Shown here: in pieces, positions 42,722-52,582 of the stretch | Layout: every line of letters starts with the position of its first letter | How positions within the stretch are numbered: position 1 is the stretch's first letter | DNA from: Erigeron canadensis | Taxonomy: Eukaryota > Streptophyta > Magnoliopsida > Asterales > Asteraceae | Direction of reading: 5' to 3' | DNA length: 64,000 nt | Assembly: GCF_010389155.1 (NCBI RefSeq) | Contig: NC_057767.1 | Span: 19,851,723-19,915,722, forward strand | Program-made: the position numbers and the translations under genes | The notes under the pieces: model-generated | What the model was told of the DNA's origin: nothing | What the model saw: only the letters and a program-made list of their open reading frames with translations | The model's database searches: none

Positions 42722-45396
42722 TTCACTTTACCATAGAAGGAATTCTTGATTCATTTTTCAAAAAATTAAAAATTGAAAAACCAAAAATCAAATACAAAAA
42801 TAAAAATTTTGAAAAATAACAAAAAGATTTTCTTAATTTTCTTTTATTTCAAAGTGGCTTGCGTATATTCAGTATGCAACCCGTTCTTCATTGAACTATT
42901 TATTTCAAGATGCCTTATGCACACTCAGTGTATAACCCGTGCTTATTTGTGTTATTTATTTCAAAATGGCTTGCATATACTCTGTATGCAACCCAGTCTT
43001 AAAAAGAAAAATTATTTATGTTTCAAAGTTGGAATTAATTCATGTTGTTATACATATAAATTGATATAAGATAACGTGGAATTAAACGCCTTTGTGTACT
43101 TCCAAGTAGTCTTATATGAATGTATATGTATAATACAAGATGTTAATTGCAATTTTGTTACACCTATTTCAAAAACTCTCAATTGTTGATATGAGAAACA
43201 AAGGATTGAACGCCTTTGTGTACTCCTGAGTTATCTCATCTTGAACAATTGATTGAGTTCATTTTTCATAAAACCTGATTTGATTTCACACAAATCATTT
43301 TTGCTCCACCTTTTCTATGAAAATCTTTTCGATCTATCTTTGCATAGATAAAGGGGGAGTTTGTGATTTCAAATCTCTTTCAAACTTCAAATGTGTTGTT
43401 TAAACATTTTTTTTCACATTTAATGTTTTTTTTCCGAAACATTTGCTTCAAAGGAAGTTCGGTGTTTAGTTTGCACATGAGCGACTAGGTTTTTCTCAAA
43501 AATATACTCCATGAATTTCATCATTGCCGATGAGTTCTAACCCCCGGAGTATTCACTTCTTTCATTAGATGGTAAGGGTATTTTTGAGAGATGATGATTT
43601 TGTGCAACTAAGTTGGAGGGAGTAAATTTGAAAAGTGAGAGGTTAAGGTGATATGTTGAGAGAAAAGGGTTAAAGAATTGATACCCTTCTCTAAAATTCT
43701 AAAATCGCCGGGTAAAACACATTTCTATCGGATGTCATTTGTTGATATTTCGGTATTGAAAAAGCCTTCATGGACCCAGTGAAGCAATGCACATCTTCAC
43801 CTAACCACTCAAGTGTTTCTTAACAAATGCTTGTTTTATTTCTCACGGAGATTTTCTAATTTCTATTAACTCTTCATTTGGAAGATGTTGATATTGAAAA
43901 AGGGTGACACTCTGCTCCAGTACCCGACTTCATTTGATCACTATGAGTCTAGAGCTTTCATAATTGATCATTAATTTGATCGTTATTCATTCTTTAGGAC
44001 ACATTTACGTCATATCTTTGTGATATACATGCTTATCTTTGTGATATAGCCGGAACATTTGTAGTGATATCTTCATTGATATTTCACGATGATCAAATGG
44101 AAATCCTACCATTGCTAACATCATTTCCCGCTTTGAACGTAGGTCTCATAATTGAATTTGTGTAATTATTGAGTTAACAAGAAGTCTATTGTGACCTTGG
44201 ATTTTTTCCTAAAAGTCTTTAAGGATAGTGGAACATGGTTATCGAACGCTTAGGTGACACTGACCATGGTTTACATTCTTTGAAGCAATCTTGAGGTTGG
44301 AAAGCCAAAAGACCAAACTATGTTAGAGGTTTGCTTTGTGCATGTCTCAATGATACATAGGAAATCCGATAAATGATAATATATTTCCTTCGATCATTTC
44401 ATTAATCCTTTCGATTTTTGAATGAAAACGGATCATTCTTATCCGGTTTCTTTTCTGATCACCCGAACATAGAAAACACCAACACCATGATACAACGGTT
44501 ATCCAAACAACTTCAATCTTACATTTTAGTCATCCATAGGAACAATTGGGTTGGATTATGTGATTAGATTGATGTTTTGTTTATTGATAAATCTTCATGT
44601 GTATAATGTCTAAATTTTAGTCATGATTATTTCTTCTAAATATTCAAATCAATCAATGTTTGCATAATGACATTGGTTTCCAACCTTGTCATTATGAGGG
44701 GGAGAAAATAATATGATTGAATGATTGATAAGGACAAGGAGAAAAGTTTGTGTTTGGTTGTTTCAATTGCTTTCAGAGATACTATCATTCAGCTTAAAAA
44801 ATCAAAGAGACTGTGATTACTCATGGATTAATGAGAAACATGATTATTTCATAAGAGACTTTCCAAAAACTTTTTGAAATGTTTACTCTCAAAAGTATTC
44901 AAGACGATGTGACAAAGATCAAAGATTCGAGACAAAGAAGAAAAGCTTCAAAAAGAGTCTTCGTCAAATTAAAGATCTTCACGTCATACAACAAATACTT
45001 TATCTAAAGCTACATTGCACACATCAAGGGGGAGAGTACATATTTCTGAAAATTCATTCCAAGATTTCAAAGAAATGACTTCAAGATTCGAAGATTGAAG
45101 ATTTCAAGACAAATTCATACCTTCCGCACCTCAAAAGACAACTCTGATTCATAATTCAACAATATTCGAAGATTTAATACACACACTCATCATTCTCTGT
45201 TCACAAAGAACATTGAGAAACAACAGATGATCTAACTTCAAGAAGTCCAAGACCAAGATTGAATCAAGTTCTCCAAAGACAATGAGAAAGCTTTGAAGAC
45301 TTGTTTTCACAAACCAATTGTCTTCATCAACGGGCTCATCAAATTCATTCCTACAAGACAAATCAACACGTACTTCAGACATTACAATATATCACT
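42722..45396 (+). other. 3' noncoding region of Y
   Basis: 2.7 kb without credible ORFs where other Sireviruses carry ORF3. It holds a three-copy hairpin repeat (42842-43005), two copies of AACGCCTTTGTGTACT (about 43086 and 43209), and three extra purine tracts with the core GGGGGAG (43351-43359, 44695-44709, 45026-45036). A small frame at 42773 is not supported. Confidence 0.75.
42842..43005 (+). repeat. Three tandem ~56-bp repeats with hairpins
   Basis: Units begin TTATTTCAAAGTGGCTTGCG, TTATTTCAAGATGCCTTATG and TTATTTCAAAATGGCTTGCA, and each ends in a variant of GTATGCAACCCGTTCTT. Within each a stem such as GCATA/TATGC can pair around a 7-base loop. The unit changes where the stem changes, which hints at a maintained structure. 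Confidence 0.8.
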
Positions 45397-45407
45397 AAGG
45401 GGGAGAA
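45397..45407 (+). other. Polypurine tract of Y
   Basis: AAGGGGGAGAA directly before the TG of the 3' LTR. Same core as three upstream tracts in the 3' noncoding region. Confidence 0.9.
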
Positions 45408-45728
45408 TGTTAGAAATCCAAAAATAGTGATACATTGTAATTTAAGTTATGGACTTACTTGTTGTTAAGTCATGAGTTGATAATTTCTAAGGTTGAGGGG
45501 CTAATAGTGTTAATTAGCATAGTTAGATAGTTTGGACTATAAATAACCCTCAATTCCTTAGAAATTATAACTTTGGCAGATTAACAACACATTCTTCATA
45601 CAATTACTCCTGAATATCACACTCTTGATTCCAATTATCTCTCAATACACACACAAACACCAAGAACACACATACTAACCAAACACCATTGTTGAAGTGA
45701 ATTCAGTTGAAAAGTCGTGTTGATTACA
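45408..45728 (+). repeat. 3' LTR of Y
   Basis: 321 bp, five mismatches to the 5' LTR (for example ATTATAATTT against ATTGTAATTT), TATA box at 45538-45545, ends GATTACA, followed by the AGACT duplication at 45729-45733. Confidence 0.95.
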
Positions 45729-45733
45729 AGACT

Positions 45734-46166
45734 CAAGAGATTCATTTGGCAATTTGTTGAAGTTATCAAACTCAGTCAAAACATTGGTCAATCTTATTGT
45801 CGAAGTCATGTCAGCTCCTTCCATTTGCCTAGCCACCTCATCCCATATCTCCTTGGCTGTAGTATAAGAATCAACTAAGCCATAGATTTCATCTGGTAGT
45901 TCTTGGTATAAGCATGATCTAGCTCTGTTATCTGCAGTTGTTCGATCTTTTTGTTCAGCATTCAAAAGATCAACAGTGAGTATAGCACCAGTTGTGGGAT
46001 GGCGATGAACTGCAAGTCCATTAAGGATGGAATCTTTAAGCATGTGACCATTTGTTTGACGTTCCACATAGTCCATAAATCTTTTCTTCCATAGTCCATA
46101 GGAACCACGGTAGAGAACTAGAGGTCTTGTATCTGAATCTAATGCCAATGCTTCACGAGAAGCCAT
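45734..46166 (-). pseudogene. gag: Gag of element O, N-terminal part
   Basis: ATG at 46166 (MASREALALDSDTRP), then LVLYRGSYGLWKKRFMDYVE, HMLKDSILNGLAVHRHPTTG, RARSCLYQELPDEIYGLVDSY and the Gag core helix, open up to the Y insertion (SNESLES level). Around 80 percent identical to the same part of Y by eye. It continues at 33944. No stop lies within this part. Confidence 0.9.
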
Positions 46167-47334
46167 TTGAAATTTATTTGATTTGAAAGATGAATTGAAT
46201 TAAGAGTTGAAGAAAAACAGGAAATGAAACGATCTAGAGAGGATCGTCTTAGAAATGAGAAATGAAACTGAAATTGAGGTTTGTTTTTGGATTGAAGTAA
46301 AGGAAATGAAATGAATTAAAGAGAATTGTTTTGGATTTTGAGAAGTAAGAAATGAAATGATCTTGTTGAAGATCGTCCTAGGGTTTGTTTAATTTGAAAA
46401 AAATTTCTAAGTAATTTGGAATGATTTGGACAAAGTAACAGTATGAAATGGAATGAAAGAAATTGAGCAAAACCAATCTATAAGATCAGTTACCCAAGAA
46501 GTGTATGATCAACTTCAAATGATCAGTTACCCAAGAAGTGTATGATCACAACAACTTCAAATGATCAACCAAAATACTCAAACTTTCAAGAGAACTGGGA
46601 CGGTCTTCAAAGAAACTGGGACGATTCAAGATCGTCCTAAGTTCACAAGGCTGGGACGATCTTGGTGAGGATCGTCGTAGCTTTCTTTCCCAAAACTTTC
46701 AAGTATAAAACACTTTCCAAGTATTTAAATTGACCAAACCAATCCTTACGGATTAATTAGCCACAACAAACACTTCACAACACACAAACATTTGTCAGAA
46801 CGATCTTGTGAGGATCGTCCAAAAAGCCACAAAGCACTTAGATTGAAAAATGAGCTTCAAAGACTAAGACGATCTTGGGAAGATCGTCCTAGTGCAGATC
46901 GTCCTAGTGTCATCTTCTTCATCAGAACATCAGTTTTACACACAAACTCTATTAATGACTTCAAAAAGCTTCAATAACTTTTGAATTACTGTGAGTTAGA
47001 ACTTGAAATCACTTGCAAACTGTTTGTTTTCACCTTAGCAACACATCTACGAACAAAATTCAACACAAAACACAACAGATTCAAAACCCAAAAATCGCGC
47101 CAAAATTTCAAAATTCAAACTCGAGATATAGATCGAATTAGAACTTCAAACTTGACAGGATTATGTTATCAACTACTATGAATCTATTGGTGAACAAATA
47201 ACTATGATTTTATGTGATTTAAGAGATGAAAATTTGATGAACAGTGACGAAAAATAACGAACTCAAAAATATATATATTTTTTGATGAATTTGTGATTAA
47301 ATTCAGTTATGGATCGATATCAGAAAGATGTTTT
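46167..47334 (-). repeat. Leader of element O with dispersed GATCGTCC palindromes
   Basis: Untranslated leader. The motif is GACGATC / GATCGTC, often paired as a palindrome: near 46217, 46351, 46615-46680, 46799-46820 and 46868-46905 (for example GACGATCTTGGGAAGATCGTC). It holds the place of the AGATCGTTTCA array of Y but with a changed flank (GTCC instead of GTTTC). A 28-bp direct duplication beginning GATCAGTTACCCAAG also lies at about 46487-46550. Confidence 0.85.
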
Positions 47335-47346
47335 GCTCTGATACCA
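47335..47346 (-). other. Primer-binding site of element O
   Basis: Minus-strand TGGTATCAGAGC, two bases from the LTR end, as in Y and S1. Confidence 0.9.
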
Positions 47347-47348
47347 CA

Positions 47349-47670
47349 TGTGATAACACGATTTCTCAACCGAAATCATGTCACCAATGGGGGATTTGGA
47401 GTGTGTGTGTTCTTGATGTGAGTGTGTGTTTTGAGAGAGAATTAGAGTGGAATGGAATGATTGGAATTAATGTGTGTGTGTTTACAAGGCTTAATTGGTG
47501 TTAATGTTATGATTCCTAAGGTGTGAGGGGGTATTTATAGGCTAAATACTCACATATGCTAATTATCACAATTAGCCCCTTAACCTTAGTGATAATTCTT
47601 TTTATGACTTGACTACAAGAAAGACCTCTAATCTAAATTACAATTTATCACTATTTTTGGATTTCTAACA
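47349..47670 (-). repeat. 5' LTR of element O
   Basis: 322 bp on the minus strand from TGTTAGAAATCCAAAAATAG (47670) to GTGTTATCACA (47349), similar to the Y LTR but clearly diverged. The matching 3' LTR is outside the window. Flank on the right is TGCAC (47671-47675), a possible target duplication. Confidence 0.88.
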
Positions 47671-48247
47671 TGCACCAATTTGCCTACTAATCTCGTTGAA
47701 GAATTAATGAGAGAAGCTGTAAGGCTTATTCAGCACAAGGGAGACAACTTGGGATTTGGTCTCGATATTCAGCTTATCATACCCTGTCTTTCTGTTGCTG
47801 AGAGCCACTAAACCCACGTGACTGAAGAACTTCCATCTTTCATGAATACAGTTCTTTGTGAAAGTGTTTTGGTTTGGAGAACCAACATAACCCATTCTTC
47901 TGTAAACTCCATATCTTAGTGCCAATGGGTATCTGGTGGGGACCATTAGCTCCTCCCTCTTGGGCTTCAGTGCCCAACCCAAGTAGCTGCATCAAATCTT
48001 GAGGAGTGAATTGGATGACTTCATTATTCACCGTATCTTCAATCCTTTCATTATCCCCAGCAATATATCTAGCAGAAGTCCAAAATTGACGAAGATACGT
48101 CAATCTGATCACAGGATTGGCAATGAGAACCTTTCTAATTCTGGATAGTTGAAAATCCAGAATAGGAACAAACTCTGCTGCATTCGCCTGGTTGACATCC
48201 AAGTTAATCAAGTAGCTATGATTGCTGTGGATTTGTGTTTCAGCCAT
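47671..48247 (-). pseudogene. Envelope-like fragment B (same family as element A ORF1)
   Basis: ATG at 48247 (MAETQIHSNHSYLINLD) directly after an acceptor-like TTTGTGTAG. The protein carries FVPILDFQLSRIRKVLIANP, FTPQDLMQLLGLG, GVYRRMGYVG and SQVVSLVLNKPYSF, matching element A ORF1 (RRMGYVGD; SQVVALVLNKPYSF). A frameshift lies near 47965, and element O cuts it at 47670. The remainder, including any ORF2, is not in the window. Function is unknown; it is the N-terminal globular domain of the envelope-like protein. Confidence 0.7.
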
Positions 48248-48289
48248 CTACACAAAGATATAACCAACAAAACATTAGCAACAACGAAC

Positions 48290-48670
48290 CAAGTCGAACT
48301 TTAAAGTTCTTAAACATATCCTAATCCTTTGAAACAATATGTTTCATTGGCTCTAGATACGTTATTAACTTTAGCAATCAACCAAAAGTCAAACATTAAG
48401 GTTCGTAAACATTATCTAAACCCCTAGAACGTACTCTTAGTTCTATAGGCTCTGAGAATGTTATCCACCTTAACTATTGACCAACTACGTCAAAACTAAA
48501 ATTCTCGATTATTTTCTAAGCCCCTGAAACTCTTAGATTCATTGGCTCCCATAAAGTAATCAATTTTAATTAATGACGAGCAATATCAAAGTTTAAAGCT
48601 CTTAAACACTTTCTAATCCCCAGAAACACGTAGTTTCGTCGGCTCTGAAAGTGTTATCCACTTCAAACAA
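48290..48670. repeat. Four ~97-bp degenerate tandem repeats upstream of fragment B
   Basis: The landmark GGCTCT/GGCTCC recurs at 48349, 48448, 48544 and 48641 (spacing 99, 96, 97). Each is preceded by a CTAAnCCCnnGAA-type stretch and followed by a GTTATCCACTTnAA-type stretch. The units are clearly diverged, so the array is old. Confidence 0.75.
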
Positions 48671-49845
48671 TAAAATATATGTTGAATGATAAAATTATTT
48701 TATTCTCCGTGAGATAGAAACCATTTGTTTACATATTTCGCTAAAATATTATATAGTTTATCAAAACAACACGTCGAAATTAAAACTTTTGTTAGTTTTC
48801 CACAAGAAGTGAGACCACTTTTCTCAAAATCTTACAAAACATGTTTAAGTTTTAATAAGCGACAACATAAGACACATGTCCTTTCTAAATTGACTAAATA
48901 AAAATTTTCCCGATTTGAAAATTTTATAAGTCCTAGAATCGACAATTTTATTATATACACACATATGGTGACAATACACACATATAGTGTCGGGTTTGAC
49001 TAGTCAATGCGAGTTATGTTTCATATTATTCAAAATTTAATTAAAATTTTATTAAGTGATAAAACACGCATAATGCCTTAAAACACGCATATGGTGACAA
49101 GTGCGCAAATGTCTGTAATTGGCATCAAGAACTCGCAAAGTGTGTTTGACTGGTCAAGATGCGTGTTTTTCTCTTGATGACGTCATCAAGAACACCCAAA
49201 ACTGGATATGTTTGATTTATGAAGATCTAGGCTCATAAGAACACGCATACGAAGAACACGCATATGTCTCAAGAACACGCTTATGACTGTTCATCTTCTC
49301 CAAGAATCAATCCAGTGATTGAACTTAAAAACTCATGAAAATGGCATCAATAACTTCCTATATGCCCGATTAACATGTTTTAGAGTTCCATTTCCTTATC
49401 CATTTCGTAAATCAAGTCCATTTTAGTGATTTTATAACCGAAAATAAAAACCCTAAATCTTGACATTTGAAATCGAAATCTGGACTTAGAAGTCTTGTTA
49501 AACATATTCCTTTGTTAAGAAAGTGTTAATGTTCGAGTTTCCGAAGTCAAGAAAATCAAACAACAAGTTTTGTAAATCGAAGAGGGTAGCTAGCAGTGTG
49601 TACAGGAAACGCGCAAAAGGGGGTGTTTGTTAGTTTTATAAGGAACACGCATATAATGATAATAAATGTGTGTATTTTTCTTATATAGCCAAACAAACGC
49701 GCAAACCCTACAGTTACTAGAACACGCATATTCGGCCCATTTTGCCAAACACGCATATAGGTCCAATTTGAATGAAATGTGCATATTGAAACCCATTTTG
49801 CACAAACACACAAATTCATTCAATCTAAAATATGCAAAGTTAATC
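48671..49845. other. Noncoding 5' flank of fragment B with repeated ACACGCATA
   Basis: No gene. The 9-mer ACACGCATA (often GAACACGCATATG) occurs about eight times, near 49064, 49083, 49232, 49256, 49275 (variant), 49643, 49721 and 49750. Degenerate forms continue downstream. AT-rich elsewhere. Small overlapping frames around 49556-49908 are by-products of these repeats. Confidence 0.6.
49172..49191. repeat. 20-bp TGACGTCA palindrome upstream of fragment B
   Basis: TCTTGATGACGTCATCAAGA is a perfect palindrome about 930 bp upstream of the fragment B ATG. The core equals that of the element A palindromes; the arms differ (CTTGA instead of TCGTG). Confidence 0.85.
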
Positions 49846-50047
49846 CCACTTGACTACAATATGTATGTTGAGCCCATTTTGCAATATGCATATGAGTCCT
49901 CTTGGTAGGATCCAATTTGACTGCAATATGCATTATTAGCCCATTTTGCTTTGAACATGCATTTGAGTCCACTTGGTATGATCCCACTTGACTACAATAT
50001 GCATGATTAGCCCGTTTTGCTTAGAACATGCATATGAGTCTATATGG
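49846..50047. repeat. Three-copy minisatellite, 65-75 bp unit
   Basis: Units start CCACTTGACTACAATATG (49847), CCAATTTGACTGCAATATGC (49912) and CCCACTTGACTACAATATGC (near 49986). Each continues with AGCCCATTTTGC and a variant of CATGCATATGAGTC. No coding content. Confidence 0.75.
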
Positions 50048-51102
50048 TATACTTTGCATATTAAACAAGACCTATTTTTCTTTGATTCATGGAACCTTGA
50101 CTTTCATAAAGTCAACTTTCACAGACTTGATGAACACTTTTAAAATTCACATGGAATTTTATCGAACCCGATATGATTAACGAAAGAATTCTTTAGAGAA
50201 CACGATAAAATGGATATAAACCACTTTTTCATATCAAAATTATCATATTTTCCTTAATAAAGAAATTCTTAAAAATGTCATAACTTAAACAACTTGCAAT
50301 GTAAAAACATTATACAAATGACCCATTATGTCTTTAATTAATGAAATTTAATGCACCATTTTTAAGTGTAGACAAAGACAGCCATTGGACACACACAATG
50401 CTGTGACGAAAACTCAAATACAACAAAAATAAGCGATACAAAATTAATCACCCTTATATAATTTATTCGTCTCCATTTGAATTTAGCTGAGTTGTTGATG
50501 TGTAAGTATACTCTGCTTTCATTTTAAGCTTGAGATTTCTCCATTCCGGACTGGCTAGACTCAATTTTCATATACTTTAGAGATCCTTTATCTTGTCGGC
50601 TGACACACATCTAGATAAGATAAATAAAACTGCAACCACATCAGCGAACTCATGAGATCTATGCAATACATAAAGAAATAATTGAATTCCGAAAATACTT
50701 AAAAAAATTTAACTGATAACATACAATAGATTTTCACACTTCAGATCAGAATGTAAACAATTATCAAGTTAATTCATACAATAAGCATATTCAATTCAAT
50801 CATTCTTAATAAATTACAAATCAAAATATCTGTCAAATACATCAATTTAAATGATTCCGTTTGACCTATTTTGACCGAAACCTTAAGTATCTAAACTTAA
50901 CTTTCCGTGCAATTTCAAAACAAGACCTAATTTGAGGTGTACACAACACACTCAAATTCATGACTTTTACTTTACACTTTTTCCTTGTCACAATACACAT
51001 TCATTTCTTTGTGTTCACAAAGAACATACTCAAGTCCCTCTGGAATTTGAAAAACTCTAATTGTTGTCTCTCGTGCAGTGGAATCCTTTTATTGAGCAAG
51101 AA
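50048..51102. other. AT-rich stretch without recognised features
   Basis: I see no gene, LTR end or strong repeat. It lies between the repeat-rich flank of fragment B and the 3' LTR of S2, and is presumably older element DNA. Confidence 0.45.
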
Positions 51103-51300
51103 CCTTACGGAGCATAAAGTTACAAAATCAATCACAGGGATTTTTAAATCAAAGTCACTCCAATTAATCTTGTAATAGTCATGCTTAATACTGTCCTTGC
51201 GATATGCCTTACGGAGCATAAAGTTACAAAATCAATCACAGGTACTTTTGGATCAAAGTCACTCCAATCAATCTTTTAATAGTCATGCTTAGTTTGGCAT
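51103..51300. repeat. Two ~95-bp direct repeats, 104 bp apart
   Basis: Copies starting CCTTACGGAGCATAAAGTT at 51103 and 51207 run through AAATCAATCACAGG to TAATAGTCATGCTTA. They are about 90 percent alike. A minus-strand frame (51219-51001, with NWSDF and VIDFVTLCSVRFLLN) crosses one copy, but I do not recognise it. It could be the end of an unknown transposon protein. Confidence 0.7.
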
Positions 51301-51342
51301 ATCCAAATGATTTTAGAAGGAACAATTACTGACAAGTAGATC

Positions 51343-52284
51343 TGTAAGTCCACCTAACAAGATGTACATAAGATCAAAATATAACAAGATATAAGGTTAG
51401 ACAATATTAATCACAAGTTATATCAAGTAACCCGACTGGCAAGTAAATTGAAACTAGATGGGACTAGTTGGAGTTACGATCCAGATAATGGATAAGAGTA
51501 ATAAAGTATGATTGCTTGAAACTATATAAATTACTAAATATAATCAAGTATTATGGCAATGAGTCAAGATGTATTTTTCAATGTATTTTATTTATTGCTT
51601 ATAAACAAAATACAAGAGTTGTTGCGGAACAAAGATAATCACACTTGTGAAAGTATCTAAACAACCCAGAAATACAAACGATCTATGTGACGAGGAATTA
51701 CTCGTAAGGATACTTAGAGTAATATCACACGTTGCAATTGCCAAAGTTCCAAGCGATTTTGCAAGTGTGAGAAGTCTTATATTTATAGGCAAAGCATGTC
51801 TTGATGACATGGCAAAAAGCCGTACTAAATATGGTTGGATGGATTTGTAGGACAAATCCATAACACGCTTGTTTAAGGTAAAGTATGTCAGTTTCTTGAT
51901 GTGACTTGACATACTTGATTCCCAACCTTTTGCTAAAACTTTCCCAATCCCAGGTTGATAGTAATTAACCGGGTAAAGGTAGTTAAAGCTGCAAAAAGAC
52001 TTTCCTCGTAATCAGTGAAAAAGTGTTGTAAGTACTTTTTCACTGAGCCTCTTCAGATTCAACTTCAGGTAAGATCTTCTTTGAGCTCTGCTTCTGAGAT
52101 GATCTTCTTCCTCAGTCTTCAGTCTTTGACTTCCGTCTGAACGTCTTCAGTGTTGGTTGATTTGAATCTGAAGTGAAACTTCAGTGAGCTAAATTCTGAA
52201 TGACTTCAGAATCCTGAGCAAGCTTTCTTCACTGAGTTTCAACTATTTTGAACAAATTATACTTAGTCGATTTTCGACCTAACA
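51343..52284 (-). repeat. 3' LTR of S2
   Basis: Minus strand from TGTTAGGTCGAAAATCGAC (52284; hairpin GTCGA/TCGAC) to GGTGGACTTACA (51343), 942 bp against 957 in S1. A good TATA box CTATAAATATAAG lies near 51775-51787. The shared tract TTCCGCAACAAC...AATAAATAAAATACATT (about 51580-51625) links it to the S1 LTR. The U3 part (52040-52230) is packed with CTTCAG/CTGAA. The 3' boundary is inferred from S1; possible target duplication AGATC (51338-51342). Confidence 0.75.
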
Positions 52285-52302
52285 AATTCCCCCTATTTGT
52301 TC
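52285..52302 (-). other. Polypurine tract of S2
   Basis: Minus-strand AACAAATAGGGGGAATT directly before the LTR, almost identical to that of S1. Confidence 0.88.
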
Positions 52303-52582
52303 TAAAATAGTTCATGTATTTTAGACTTCTATCTATACAAGTTTGTAAGTCTAAAAATACAAGTTTTCGTTTAAGTTGTAAAAATATTTCTAAGGACGTC
52401 TCATAGATCACGATGCCTTAAAAAATTTTTTTTTTTTTGTTTTTCTAACTTAAACTGTTTTCTAATAATATGATGTAACTTGCAACTATATAGAAGATAC
52501 TGAGATGATTGTTCAGTTACAAGTACAGGAATGAAATGAGATGAAAAATATTTACAAGTACAAATATTTACAAAGAGATACA

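Larger units (their letters stand above)
33950..45728 (+). mobile_element. Element Y: young complete Sirevirus without ORF3
   Basis: 11.8 kb with two 321-bp LTRs differing at 5 positions by my count, perfect AGACT duplications, PBS and PPT. Order gag, pol, then a 2.7-kb noncoding 3' region. A large Gag with coiled coils and QT motifs and the integrase-before-reverse-transcriptase order identify it as a Sirevirus. No ORF3 is present between pol and the 3' LTR; that place holds repeats and extra purine tracts. Confidence 0.95.
31515..47670 (-). mobile_element. Element O: older Sirevirus, truncated, hosting Y
   Basis: LTR (47670-47349), PBS, leader, gag N-terminus (46166-45734), gap caused by Y, gag continuation (33944-31515). 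Pol and the 3' LTR are beyond the gypsy insertion and absent from the window. LTR length is 322 bp against 321 in Y, so O and Y are related families. O must have been present before both Y and G arrived, and it inserted in envelope-like fragment B. Confidence 0.85.

Noticed and set aside
42773..43069. 98-codon frame after pol in Y as a possible ORF3
   Set aside because: It lies over the three hairpin repeats and has the composition of translated AT-rich repeat DNA.
49040..49800. ACACGCATA repeats as a CRISPR-like array
   Set aside because: The repeats are only 9-13 bp, unevenly spaced, and lie in plant retroelement DNA; no cas genes.
51001..51219. Small minus-strand frame with SDFDLKIPVIDFVTLCSVRF
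   Set aside because: It crosses one of two direct repeats, has no recognised homology and no partner; kept only as part of the duplication.
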